Positions 1-12,194 of a DNA stretch of 64,000 nucleotides are shown here, piece by piece. The notes beneath the pieces are model-generated. The model saw nothing but the letters and a program-made list of their open reading frames with translations. It searched no databases and was not told where the DNA came from. The stretch comes from Berberis thunbergii. Lineage: Eukaryota; Streptophyta; Magnoliopsida; Ranunculales; Berberidaceae. The translations under genes were made by a program, and so were the position numbers. The DNA lies in assembly GCA_003290165.1 (NCBI GenBank), contig QNQO01000458.1, positions 310,001-374,000 of the forward strand, in the 5' to 3' direction. Within the stretch, counting starts at the first letter, position 1. Every line of letters starts with the position of its first letter.

Positions 1-720
1 CAACCAACCCAGTGTGGGTTATTGAATCTGTGGAGTGAATTCCTACAAGAAAGTGTCACAGGAGATCCCTAGTAGGTGGGAATACTTGGTTGTGTCGCAT
101 TACATGATGGTGTGATATTTCCATTTGATAAGTCTCGCGGAGCATGAACATAAGACCAGGTAAGCACTTCCGAAATCACAAGAACACATCCATCATACTT
201 GGTTGTGTTACATACCAAGTGACCGCCAAGATATTCATAAGTCACGCGGATCAGAATACTTGGTCTATGTCTGTAAGTCTCAAAAAGGCACAATGACTTG
301 ACCTTGCAAGGTTGTGAATGTTATTTGATAGTGTAGTTCTTTTTTTAATCAAGATAAGTCCATTGAGGAAGTAACTGATCGGGGCCAATCAAACCTCGGC
401 TTAGATGAACCTCATTATATTTGTGTGTGCAATTTTATTTTCCCTTCTCATTACATACTTATGCATGTTGCTTATCTTGTTGTCTTTGACATCTCATCTT
501 GCATGTTTTAAGTTGTATTGTTTGTACAATTATCATTGTTTAGTTCACTTGATTTGTGCATCAAGTCTTGGACCTACTTTGCAAAAGTATTTCCATACAA
601 TTGTGTTTTAGATCCAAGACTTATGACCAAGAAGTGAATCATTTCATTCTCTTTCCCTATCTTTGATTGTTTAAAGTTTCTTTGACAATGCCTCCAAAAC
701 CTAATCATAAATAGTATTGC
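1..720 (+). mobile_element. Copia-type LTR retrotransposon relic (LTR 3' part)
   Basis: No coding frame is convincing here. The stretch at about 285-560 (a short motif CCTTGCAAGGTTGTG, then a line rich in CAAACCTCGGCTTAGATGAAC, then CTCATTATATTTGTGTG) has a diverged counterpart at about 60890-61190. In both places the sequence reads like the R/U5 end of a Copia-class LTR. Internal domains are not visible on either side, so both are probably decayed solo or truncated LTRs. The family assignment is inference from general resemblance; the resemblance between the two window copies is directly visible. Confidence 0.4.
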
Positions 721-2340
721 TTCCCCACCATTTTGTTAAAAATGAAGTTTGCACCCTAAAAACCCCCAACTCTCAGTTAGTCAAACATTGGGAAACCAAA
801 GCCTTCGTTAGTCAATATATGTTTAATCACGTGCGAAACACGCATCCAAAAAAAGTCTAAATCCATTAAAATAAACATCAAGATGAAAAATGTGCATCAT
901 GATGAATATATCAAGGTTAGCTTCATCTTCTTTCATGTTATTTCTCCTCCCACATCTTCATCTTCATTTATTCCCATCAATCCAACCCACTCATCCAATT
1001 CTTCCCCATTCAACCCACCTCTCAAATTCATAAAGGAATATATCAAAGGGCACCGCCATTTTTTCCCTGTTCCTCCTCCTCCCACATCTTCATCTTCATT
1101 TTTTTCCATCAATCTAGGGATGGCAGTGGGGCGGATTTTCATGGATATCCGCCCCACTCGCCCCGTTTGGGGCGGATACGGATTTTCAATCCGTATCTGT
1201 TTATTAATCGAGGCGGATACGGATTTGGCCATATCCTCCCCACGGATATCCGTTTAATAAGTGAAATTACAAAAATAACCTTAGACTATATAAAGGGACA
1301 AACCACTCTCATCTCACATTCTCCATTTCTCCCCTTATTCACTCTCATCTCTCGTCTCCTTCCCACTGCCAGAAGGTCTCACAAGCTCACAGCGAAGGTC
1401 CCTTCTTCTCTCTCACAGCGAAGGCGGGGGTCGAAGGGTCGTCTCCGTCCCTTCTTCTCTCTCACAGCGAAGGCCGAAGTCGTCGTCCCTTCTTATCCTT
1501 CTCACAGACACTCAAAGCCGAAGGGTCTTCTCCTTCTTACAGTGAAGGCGGAGGCCGAAGGGTCATCTCCTTCTGTTCTCACACTCGAAGCTCTCCCATG
1601 TCTGAGAGATTTCAGATTTGTAGCTCTCACTCGAAGCCCTCCCTTCTGCCTTTCCCAATCTGAGAAATCTCATATCTGAAGCTCTTACTTGAAGCCCTCC
1701 CTTCCCCGCCTTTCTCTATCTGAGAGATCTCAGATCATCTTTAGATAGAAATTTAGTTTTTGTTTTTTGCAATATTTTGTAAGGTTTTTTGTAATTAGAT
1801 CTTTGATCTCAGATCTGATATCAGATCATTCTTTAGATTGATTTTTTTTTTTGTAATTTTTTGTATGGTTTTTTATAATTTTTGTATGGATCCTTTGTAA
1901 TTTTTTATTATAATTTTGTGTTAACTGATCTAATGAATGAAATATATAGTTAGATGGATAAAATAAGGAAGTGGAATAAGATCTGGCAATCCAGTAACAG
2001 AATCGTGAACAGATTGGCGGGCCGAGGGGGAGATCCGTCAATTCGCACGGCGGTTACAGTTTTTAATTAAAATTGTAAACGGATTTGTGGGGCGGATTGG
2101 GGGATCTGTTATCCCTGACGGGATCGGGGATGGATTTGCTCAAATCCGCCCCAATCCGCCCCGTTGCCATCCCTACATCAATCCAGCCCACTCATCATGT
2201 CCTTCCCCATTCAAACCACCTCCCAAAGCACCTATAAATGTCATATAACCCACTTCCACATTTGATTCAGATGAACACACCCACTTCAAACACAATTGCC
2301 CTCACCCACCTCTCAACCTATAATTTCGCAAAATCACCCA
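721..2340 (+). repeat. Dispersed repeat copy 1, split by a hAT element
   Basis: The sequence from about 721 to 1114 and from 2176 to about 2340 matches the reverse complement of about 11384-11950. Shared landmarks are the AAGTTTGCACCC stretch, TTCGTTAGTC, the TTTAATCAC line, CTTCCCCATTCAA(A/C)CCACCTC and the CCACATTTGATTCA line. This left copy also carries an internal tandem duplication: about 945-1020 is repeated by about 1075-1114 plus 2176-2215, and the hAT element landed in the second unit. The class of the repeat is unknown. The ORFs in it are low-complexity and I do not treat them as genes. Confidence 0.6.
1107..2183. mobile_element. hAT-type non-autonomous DNA transposon, 1061 bp, with 8-bp TSD
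   Basis: The element runs 1115-2175. It begins TAGGGATGGCA and ends TGCCATCCCTA, a perfect 11-bp terminal inverted repeat, and is flanked on both sides by the 8-bp duplication CATCAATC (1107-1114 and 2176-2183). Both termini, TIR form and 8-bp duplication are typical of the hAT superfamily. The ends are packed with inverted copies of a GGGGCGGAT-like motif, probably subterminal transposase-binding repeats. The interior holds GC-richer subrepeats around CTCACAGCGAAGG (about 1376-1560), giving a chance ORF at 1167-1679. No transposase is recognisable, so mobility would depend on another element. Confidence 0.88.
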
Positions 2341-3770
2341 ATCCACGACTGAACAGCCACCGCCACAACCTCTATACTCTCTTAATTAAATTAGTTAAGT
2401 TTAGCTGCAGTGTGGATGAACAGATATACTTTCCTCCTCAATATTATTTAGGGTTTCTTCCCCTATTTTCTTCTCAGATCTTTTTACAGATTTCACCTTT
2501 TTTTTCTACCAAATTAGGGATTTCTATTCCATTCAATTTCATTTCTCTATGCTTCTCTTGCTTCTATCAATTAACTGAACCCATCTCGCGATGAAGGGAA
2601 GGGAAAAGAAGGGGTGATCAGTCCAACAAATCAGCAAATGATATTGACATCGCTAACAATCAATAATATTCACATAAATACTACCTAAATTACTTTCTTA
2701 TTTGTGTTTACTAGTTTCTTAAGTGTTTTATTTTTACTTTTTGTAGGACTTGGAGCTTCAACAATAAAATCATGGAAATTCAGTGTTTAGAGATAGAACA
2801 ATCAATTTGATACATTCAATGAGCGATACAATGTGGGGGTGTCGATGGTTAAAAGTTCAAACGTTATTTTGGCAATGTAAAGAAGAAGCGGAAGTCACGA
2901 TGCAATTGAAACAAAGATATAGTATGTTGTAATCAAGAACTCTGATTATGCAAAATTTTACGAAATATTTTGTTTACTTACATCTTGAAATTTAAAGTTC
3001 CAAAATAAAAAATACGTTATTTTGACGAGTTTTTTTCTAAATATTTAGTGTTTTTTCAAAAATTTAGGAATTTTCGTGTAAAATCAAAAAAGTTACGAAG
3101 CAAATTACGGATTTTTGACCGAAATATTTCTTCATTTTTTGTAGATTTTGATATTCTAGTGTAAAACACAAAACATTATGAAGAAAATTACATTTATATG
3201 GATACTTGTGTAATTAGTCTTCAATTAATATATTTAATATGTTTATTAGGTTAATTTACTTGTATTTAACTTTTCTGCATATTCATATATATTTGACATA
3301 TTCTCAAAAATTTTACGTTTTTCCTACATACAACGAAATATTTCTTAAAATAAGAAGAACGAAATTACTTTGAAAGACGAAATCACAATCCTTGATGTAA
3401 TGCGATCAATATGCCAATGTTAAGATCCAATCCAACCTGACCTATAAACCCATTCTAATTTTTTATCTAACACAAACAAAAGAAAGAAGAAAAGGAAATT
3501 CAACCCTAAAAACTTTCTCCAACACCACACATTATTAGCCTAACACGCAACCCCACTTTCCAGTCTCACAAATTCAGTATGATTCAGCTCTTCATCATGA
3601 CTTTAAACCCACCATCTTCTTCCCTTTTTTGCTTTCCTATACAATCTCAACTTTCTATTCTCTTCAGCCAATAGAACCCAATGGTCAACTTCATTATCAG
3701 TTTCTCTAAAGATGAATTCAATGTCGAAATGCTAAAAATTAAAAAAGGTATCAATATATACTGTTTAAAA
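2341..3770. other. AT-rich intergenic stretch, no feature recognised
   Basis: I see no coding frame, RNA gene or clear repeat boundary here. The ORF at 2238-2594 is pyrimidine-rich, overlaps the end of the dispersed repeat and has no domain character. The region ends at an A followed by CTAG, where the Helitron-like array begins. Confidence 0.5.
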
Positions 3771-4097
3771 CTAGCATATTTCGTTGGCACTTCATGTACA
3801 TTTTTTTCCTGCTAAAGATAATGCACTGGACACTCTTTCCACCCATCTCAACTGATGCGTTCAAAATTTGTTCTCCTGTAAGTGTGACCTACAAAACAAA
3901 TGTTAGACTGACAAATATTACATTTTTGGTAGTCGAAGGTACTTTGATGCTTAAGACAGTAACTCAAATGGAGATGGAGATAATTTTGAACAAAACTCAG
4001 TTAAAGTTGTATCATGTAGATAGAATAATCGAATCGAATATCTTCTCATACATTTTCATTTACCAAATATAATGAGTGCATTGATGAAGGCATTTAG

Positions 4098-6133
4098 CTA
4101 TGTGTTGCGGGCTTAACTGGCCTAAATAAATAGGCCAATTTAACCCACTTGTAATAACCGCAAGTGCACGGTGTCTAACTGGTAGACAACGACAAGTACG
4201 GGTCGATCTCACGAGGAAGGTGGATTAAATTGAATTTAATAAAAATAATTTGGAGGAAATGGGGTTACAATGTTTTTAAAACTAAACTAAAAATAAATTA
4301 AAAATAAGAAAAATAAAATAAAAGAGATGTTATGGGGTTTGGACTCACTGATGAGTTAGCAAATATATTTAAATCTAAATTACTGAAATTATAAACGAGA
4401 AGCTTTTGGGATGAGGATCCCTTGCTTACACCGAAGATGTGATCATTAAAATTCAATCATATCGGTTTCTGTCAAACATGAACAATTTATTTCAAACAAA
4501 TAAACTCTTACCAAGCATTAAGTGTCTTTTTATGGCACACTTAATCAAAGTTCAAGCTTAATAATTTTTAGCACATGCTTTGAATTTTAATAAAATGTGA
4601 ATCTAACTACCAAAAATATCAATTTTTAATCGAACATGAGAAAGCAATTTATCAAATTTCTGAAATAAAATTGTAATTAATAATTAAGCATTTAAGTCAG
4701 TAAAATAAATTAAAATGAATTATGCAGCCCTTTTGGTTTGTTGCAAACTCCATGTGGTGGTACTTAGTAGATCAGCAGGTGGTCCGAACACAAATCCCTA
4801 GAAAATGGTTGCAAATGCATTATGGTGGTACAGAGAGAAGCTCGGGGTGCCAATAACCAACTGATTCGAAAATCAGTTGGTTCCCCCCGAAAAGCAGCGC
4901 CGCTCGCACTGCCTCATTTCAGCTCCTTACGAGCTCCTTCGTCCTCCAGTCGGCTTCGAAACCTGCAAAAGAGAGAGAGGGATGGAATAACAGAGAGAAA
5001 TGCGATGAAAACACAAAAAAATAGAGAGAGGGATGCGAACATTGCCCTGTTTCTGCTCCTATGTATCGTGGTAGTTGTGTTGGCGGCTCGCGTTGCTCTG
5101 AGGTGGTTGTGTTGCTGAAGAAGAAGAACAGGCAGAGAGCGAGATGGGAGAGAGGACAAGAATGGGTGACTGAAATAGGAGCGGTGCTCCCTATTTCTGC
5201 TCCTGTCGCAGGGGTGGTGTGCTAGCTGTCGCGCTGCTTGCAATGGTGGCCGTGAAAGAGGGAGACAGGAAGGAGGCCGAGACGAAGAGAGGGTGGTGAT
5301 GGAAAAACTCGGTGATGATGACGGTCTATCTGGCTCTGTCGCGAGGTGAAACAGAGTCGTAGGCGGTTGTGGGTGTGCGAAACAGGGTATGGAGGTGGTG
5401 TCTGATGGTGGTGGCAGCTATGGTTGTTGGACGATGGCGAGGTGAAGTGAAAACTGGCGTGAAACAGGGTTGTCACGCCCCTGTTTCGGTGGATGATGGT
5501 GGTGCTCGGTGGCGAGGTGAAGACTCGACGTGAAACAGGGTTGTCACGCCCTTGTTTCGTGGTGGTGGTGGTGCTCGGGTGATGGTGGTGGCTCTGTGGT
5601 TGTTGGACAGTGGATGTACAGTCCGGAGGTGGTGGTGGTTTTGTTTGGTTGGGATGGTGATGAGAATCACAACATGTGAGAAACAGGTTTTGATTTTCTG
5701 TAATGTTTTATTTTCCCTTCTCTTCCTCCATTTTCTCATCCATTTCTCTTGTATTTATAGATAATGAACAAAATGAATAGAGATGAGATAAATGGATGAT
5801 TCATGGAGTGAATCAAGGTAAAATCAAATCTGGATATGGGATAATTGGGAGAATATTCTTTGGGTTGGATTGGGCTTGGCATTGGGTTTGGGTTTATGGG
5901 TTTAAGGGTTTGATTTTGAGTTTAGGTTATGGGCTTAGGCTATTCTCACCTCCACTTCCTCTGAAGTCACCGTCTGTGATTTATTCATTGCATTTTCTTT
6001 GATTTCTTTGTTATTGCTCCACATTCTACAAAAACACAAAAATTTAATAATTAATCTAAAATAAGATAAAATTAAGGATTAACAAAAATATAATAAGAGG
6101 TAATAATGTTATAATTATGTGATTATCACTATG
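4098..6133 (-). mobile_element. Solo LTR (gypsy type), 2026 bp, nested in the Tat 3' LTR
   Basis: The insert is 4103-6128, starts TGTTGCGGGC and ends GTGATTATCA on the + strand, and is bounded by the 5-bp duplication CTATG at 4098-4102 and 6129-6133. Removing it restores the interrupted Tat LTR, as judged by the intact LTR at 7354-7780. On the minus strand it starts TGATAATCACATAATTA, resembling the start of the 5' LTR at 12195 (TGATAGGAGCATAATTA), so it probably belongs to a related gypsy group. There is no second LTR and no coding region. The GGTGGT-rich stretch at 4820-5760 creates several ORFs on both strands; I regard these as low-complexity LTR sequence. Confidence 0.75.
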
Positions 6134-6719
6134 TGCATGACTTGAGCTCGATTAGCACAATAAAGGGGGGCGTTTATTATAACAGTCTCATCCTTCATTG
6201 TGATGGAGTGATTCCCTCCATCTCCTTCGTAATGGTCCTCCAAAATTTATGATGGTTTATTCCATGTGTTTGGCTAGGATGGGGTGACGATTTTATGTCT
6301 CATCAGCTACTCCCCCTAGTTAGTGGGCTCGTTTGCGTGGCCACTAACTTATCAGTGATGACTTTGACTTTCTTTATTCGTTATGTGAAGTCAGTGTGAC
6401 AAGTCATCAGGGTCGAACTGCGTGAGTTCGAAGTAGACTATGATTGTTGTGACAAGTTATTGTACTCGGACTTCGTGAGTTCAGACCAAATGCCATCCGT
6501 GACGTGTCTTCCTAGTCAGTTGCGTGAGTCCATTACTAGGTGAGCTTCGTGTGTCCGGACCAGATGAAGTCAATGGGACTAGTCTTAAGTCGGGCTAGTC
6601 TTCTGTCGGACTCGCGGAATTGATTATTGTCAGATCCGTCTCCCGTCTGACCAATTTCTACACGAATATGTCGGGTCTATCTTGTGTCGGATCAATATCT
6701 ACTCGGGCTTGTCGAACCT

Positions 6720-7020
6720 ATTTTCGAACTTGTTTTCACTCGGACCCGTCCTCTGGACTCATTATTCACTCAAACCTGACCTCCAGACTCGTTCTCCACT
6801 CGGGCACGTCCTTTATTCATGCTCGTTCTCCACTCGAACACGTCCTCTATTCAGGCCGGTCCTCCGAATTCGTGCTCCCATCGGGCTCATCTCCATACTT
6901 GGGCCATTCAGGCCCGTTCTCTGGACTCATTTTCCATTCGAACTTGTCCTCCATATTCATGCTCCTGTCAGACTCGTCTCCATACTCGGGCCTGTCCTCT
7001 GAAGTCATCCTCCTTGGGCC
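6720..7020 (-). repeat. Degenerate 30-34 bp tandem repeats in Tat element interior
   Basis: Successive units start CACTCG/CACTCA and contain CGTCCTC or CTCGTTCTC (for example at about 6749, 6780, 6809 and 6843). Spacing is 30 to 34 bp and later units are more diverged. They lie between the two Tat LTRs on the 3' side of the minus-strand element, the position where Tat elements often carry tandem repeats. Confidence 0.6.
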
Positions 7021-10000
7021 CTTTTCCTCTGGACTTGTGGACTTGTGGGCATGCATCCTCGCCAGCTGGGTTCAAACCATGACTTGAGATTTTCTAATCA
7101 ACACCTCTACCAACTCTACTAGTACACCTTGGACAGGATATTTAGCTCTGCATTGTTATCCACAAGTACCTGGATCACTTGTCTAATTCACATGACACAA
7201 TTTTAATCATTTAAACCAAAGTAGAATATTGGAATCTGAAAATGTAAACTAATTCAATTTTCATATTCTCTTGTCTTGTTGCTCAGTTGTGATCAAGCAT
7301 GGGCTTTTCATTATTTTTTAGGGAAATTGTCGGTTCCACAAACGGTGCCAAATTGATGCGTCCAAAATTTGTTCTCCTATAAGGGTGACCTGCAAAACAA
7401 ATGTTAGACTACCAAAGACCACATTTTTTGTGGTTGAAGGCACTCCGATGCTTAAGTCAGTAACTTAGTTGGAGATGGAGATAATTCTAGACAGAACTCA
7501 GTTTAAAATTGGATCATGTAGATAGAATAATTGAACCGAATTGAATCCCTTCTCATACCTTTTCCTTTACCTTGTATTATGAGTGCATTGATGATGGCAT
7601 TTAACTATGTGCATGACTTAAGCTCAATTAGCACAATGAAGGGGACGTTTATTATAACGGACTTCTACTTCATTGAGATGGAGTGATTCCCTCCATCTCC
7701 TTCGTAACGACCCTCCAATATTTATGATGGTTTGTGCCACGTGTATGGCCAGGATCGGGTAACAATTTTATGTATCATCACCAACCATTGCCCTCAATCA
7801 GTTCCATAAAAAACAAAAAATAGAAGGTAAACTATTTTTTTAGAGTCAAGCTTGGTTTAAATTAGAATTAATTAAATGTTCAAAGTCTTTTTTTTTAATG
7901 CTCAATAAAATGTCCGGTCGTTTCTTTGAAAAATATTATACTTAGGCATGAAAATATTAAAAAATACCTGCATGTTTTAATAATAAAATACATATTCTGA
8001 AATTTAAGAGTTTGTATTGATATTGGTTTTGTTGGAAAGATTTTCAAAATTGCATTTCAATGATAACAAGTTTACTAAAATCTGACAATTACATAGATAG
8101 TTATGATAATTTCATTTAAAAAAAATAAAACATAATATTTCTCTCTCCACCACATGTACATTCCACCAACTTTTTTTCAAAATTGTTTCATTTTCTTTGC
8201 CCTTCAACATGTATTATATTTACAAACACGTTATCCTAAGAAATGACTCTCAACCCTCGACACATTTTTCAACTTTCAATCCTAGCCATCTTTTATCTTC
8301 AATCCTTAATTTGTCTCAGTCAGCAATGAATAGTAAAATATTAATATGAATTGTAATATAAACTAGAGTATTCTCTGTGCTGTTGGCACAATAAAAGTGT
8401 AAAATTTGTCAAAACATAATCACCCTTAAGTTTTCATTTTTCACACTTATCAAAATGTTAGGTATGAGAATCGAACCCATGCACTCTTATTAGAGATTGA
8501 TTGAAGGTAATTGATTGAGACATAAATGCTAACTTTAAGTCCCAACTATTAGATGAAACGAATATCAACCATTTGATGAAATTTATCACTTGGTGCTTTA
8601 AGTTCTATGTGATTAGGTAGATTCATATATTTGGGTAATATTAGCTGTCTTTTATCTCCAACCTCAAACACCCTTCTGATTTGTAATATAGATTATGGTA
8701 TTCTCCATGTCGTTGGCACGATAAAAATTTAACATGATAATAGAGTTTATTTTACTTTATTTTTCTAGTATCAATACTCCGTTATAACTTGAAGAAAAAT
8801 ATGTTATTGATCACCCTTAAGTTTTCATCTTTCATACTTACATGCATAATCACCACAATCAACAATTGAAGAAAAATTATTAAATATCAAAATATTGGGT
8901 ATCAGATCGAACCCATGCACTCTTGGTGCTTTAAAATCCATGTGATCTGTTAGATTCTTATATTTATATAAATCTCAGCCGTTTTTTATCTCCAACCTCA
9001 AACACCATCATGATTTGTAATATAAACTAGGGTATTATCGTGTTTTTGTCTGATAAAAGTTTAACATGATAAATAAAGTTTATTCTACTTTAAAGATCAA
9101 GATAAATAAATATCCAAATGTTGGATATGAGAATCGAACTCATGCACTCTTGGTGCTTTAAGTTATATGTGATACGTTAAATTCTTATATTTAGATAAAT
9201 CTCATACGTCTTTTATCTCAAACCACAAATACCATTTTGATTTTAATATAGACTAGCATATTACATGTGCCATTGTTACTCCATATATGTTTATTTATTT
9301 TTACTATTTAATTATCATACACTGGACACCCATATCACCATCCCCAACATTGCCCTCAATCAGTTTTATAAAAATATCATATTTTAGAATATTCATTTTT
9401 TAAAGTCAAACTCGGTTAAAATTACAATTGATTGAATGTTCAGAGTCTTTGTTGAATGTTCAATAAAATGTTCGTCTGTTTCTTTGAAAAATATTAGACT
9501 TAGGCATGAATATCTTAAAAATACTTGCATGTTTTAAAAATAAAAAATAAATATTTTGAACTTTTAAGTATTTGTATTGATCATTTTTTTTGTTGGAAAA
9601 ATTTTCAAATTTGCATTTCAATTATACCAATTTATCAAAATCCGACAACTACGTAAATAGTATGATAATTTTCATTCTGAAAAAAGGAAAGCACTATACT
9701 ATCTCTCTCTGTCAAATGTACATTCTAATAACTTTTTCACAATTTTTCATTTTCTTTGTCTTTCTACATGTTTTATATTTACAAACATGCCATTTGTAGA
9801 GGAGAATGAATCTCAACCTTCAACATGCTATCAACTTTCAATCATAGTCCTCTTTTATCTCAAATTCTCATTTGATGTTTGTTGTTTGTCCCAGTCAGCA
9901 ATGAGTAGTAAAACACCAATGTGAATTGTAAGATAGACTAGCATATTACTCGTGCCATTGGCACTCCATAAATGTTTATTTATTTTTACCGTTAATTATC

Positions 10001-10607
10001 ATACACTGGACACCCACATCACTATACCCAATATTACCCTCAATCAGTTCCATAAAAATATCATATGTTAGAATACTAATTTTTTTAGAGTCAAACTCGG
10101 TTAAAATAAGAATCGATTGAATGTTCAGAGTCTTTGTTTGAATGTTCAATAAAATGTTCGTCCGTTTCTTTGAAAAATATTATACATAGGCATGAAAATC
10201 TTAAAAATACTTGCATTTTTTAAAATAAAATACATATTTTGAAATTTTAAGTGTTTATATTAATCATTGGTTTTGTTTTCAAAATGCATTTCAATGATAT
10301 CAAGTTTATCAAAATCCGACAACTAAGTAAATAGTTATTATAGTTTTCATTTTGAAAAAAAAAGGAAAACACAATACTTTCTCTTTCCGCCACATGTACA
10401 TTTCACTAACGTTTTCACAATTATTTTCATTTTATTTACCCTTCTACATGTTTTATATTTACAAACATGTGGAGATTGAATCTCAACCCTCAATATCTTC
10501 CAAACTTTCAATCATAGCCCTCTTTTATCTTCAATTCTCATTTGATGTTTGCCCCAGTCATCAGCGATCGATGAATAGTAAAATACCTATGTGAATTGTA
10601 AGATAGA

Positions 10608-11383
10608 TTATTAATAAAAATTAATTATAAAATATTACTACTTCTGAAAAATTATATCATATTTCCTTTTGAACATTTGCATGTATTGGTAAATCAACCT
10701 CCAAATAAAATCCTAATATTTTTCTTTATGAATAATTGTTTTTACAAAGAATTACAAGGAAATATATCTAAAAATATGAAATGAGAATAACTAAAATGTG
10801 TGATTAATTGTCAATAACAAAAATCAAATACATATTACAACCACCTTGATATTGAATTGTTTGTTTAGTTGTTTGGAAATTAGAGATTAAAATAAGATAG
10901 GTTGCATTAGAATAGTTTGATTGAAACATGACTTTAATAAACAGGATCACAAAAGAATTTAAAGATTCAAGGGGGCAACAATTGAATTAAACATTGGTAC
11001 TATTTATAGCGTACACTATAAAATTTAAAGTATTTTCAAAAATTGAAATGGCAAGTTATAACTTGTTAAATCCAATAAGTTAAAAGTGGATATGGGACCC
11101 ACTTAATTAAGTTCTAGAGATTTAAGGAAAATTCAAAATGGAAGGGGGCATAAAATATTTTTTGTGAATTCAGATGGGCTAAAAGCTAACATTGAACACA
11201 AGATCCACTACCTTACTGTAGGTTTATAAAGAACTTTGTAAAGTTTGGGGGGGGGGGGGGGGGGGACAACTTGCCGTTATTAAAACTAGGTTTAATTGGC
11301 ATATATATATTTAGGTAGGTTAAATCTACACAATCAATCACAACTGATCAACTGGAACCAATGGCTATTTATAATGCAGAGAG
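10608..11383. other. Intergenic stretch with a 19-G homopolymer
   Basis: AT-rich DNA without a supported gene. A run of 19 G occupies 11247-11265. I see no other structure. Confidence 0.5.
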
Positions 11384-11990
11384 TTGTGTTGTTGCAGAAC
11401 AACACGCGTATTGGATGGAGAGAGGAAGGTTTATGTCACACAAACCCAATTCGAATCTAGATACACACTTTTTCTTCTTTTCCGATTGCTCTTTGAAACT
11501 CCACCTTCCGCTTCCTTGTTATCAATCATAGTTGGGAAGAGGGTAGAGACAATTGTGTTGGAAGTGGGTGTGTTCAATTGAATCAAATGTGGAAAATGGG
11601 TTCTATGAAACTAAAAAAAATGCTTTGGGAGGTGGGTTGAATGGGGAAGGATAGGATGAGTGAGCTGGATTGTTGGGAACAAACGAAGATGAATATGAAG
11701 ATGTGGGAGGAAGAAGAAAATGGGGTACCCTTGAGATATTCATTGTGATGAGCATTCTCCATCACGATATTTGTTTTAATAGGTTTTAGATTTATCTTTT
11801 GAGATGCGTGCTTCACATGTGATTAAATGGATATGGACTAACGAATACTTTAGTTTCCCCCCATCTGACTAATTGGGAGCTGAGTTTTGGGGGTGCAAAC
11901 TTCTTTTTTAACAAAGCGCGCGCGCACGTGGGGGTGGGGTGGGGGGGTGCAATACTAATTATGATTAGGTTTGAGGGGCATTGTAAAAAA
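11384..11990 (-). repeat. Dispersed repeat copy 2 (inverted relative to copy 1)
   Basis: About 11384-11950 is the reverse complement counterpart of 721-1114 plus 2176-2340, without the hAT insertion and without the internal duplication seen in copy 1. It includes a GC-alternating tract (GCGCGCGC near 11920) and G-rich runs at about 11930-11950. No protein is supported. Confidence 0.55.
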
Positions 11991-12194
11991 ATAAAAATAA
12001 AAACTCATTGTTTTATCGGTGCTAGTCTATAAAACTATATCAAAACGAAGTGTTCAAATTCTTCCTCAATAGTTTTTCAAATAAAAAAAAAATTCAAAAG
12101 GATACTATTCACCCCCTTTGGTTTTGCTCATTATATCTTAGGGCACTCGGGAGTGGTACTTTAGTGTTACCACTGCACTTTCAGTATTGTGACA

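Larger units (their letters stand above)
3853..7780 (-). mobile_element. Non-autonomous Tat-lineage Ty3/gypsy element, minus strand, with nested solo LTR
   Basis: Two copies of a roughly 425-bp LTR lie in the same orientation. The 3' LTR (in element sense) is 3853-4102 plus 6134-6305, and the 5' LTR is 7354-7780. On the minus strand the LTRs start TGATGA and end CGCATCA, and the LTR end matches that of the Tat element at 55-59.9 kb. A PBS-like sequence (minus strand TTTGGCACCGTTTGTGG) adjoins the 5' LTR at 7331-7352. The interior is only 6306-7353, contains no gag or pol, and carries degenerate 30-34 bp tandem repeats at about 6720-7020. Flanks TCAAC (3848-3852) and CCAAC (7781-7785) are a probable 5-bp TSD with one mismatch. 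A chance ORF at 6620-7087 comes from the repeats. Confidence 0.75.
3771..10607 (-). mobile_element. Tandem array of Helitron-like units (minus orientation), interrupted by a Tat element
   Basis: Repeat units begin at CTAG on the + strand: 3771, 8363, 9027, 9253 and 9938, with a degraded start near 8690. The CTAG is followed after about 10 bp by a small palindrome; the clearest is GTGCCATTGGCAC at 9952-9964. Read on the minus strand this is hairpin, spacer, CTAG, the 3' end expected of a Helitron. Units 9253 and 9938 end in GA on the + strand, i.e. a 5' TC on the minus strand. The array is preceded by A (3770) and followed by T (10608), matching Helitron A/T insertion. The last two units are 685 and 670 bp; the middle ones are shortened to about 230-340 bp. 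No Rep/helicase is present. Unit 1 is split by the Tat element at 3853-7780. Confidence 0.6.

Noticed and set aside
1167..1679. 170-aa ORF
   Set aside because: It is inside the hAT element at 1115-2175 and is built from its subrepeats; no transposase motif.
4822..5764. Overlapping ORFs on both strands (98-109 aa)
   Set aside because: They lie in the GGTGGT-rich part of a solo LTR bounded by a 5-bp duplication; composition alone explains the open frames.
6620..7087. 155-aa ORF with repeated Ser/His words
   Set aside because: Several frames are open through the same 30-34 bp tandem repeats of the Tat element.
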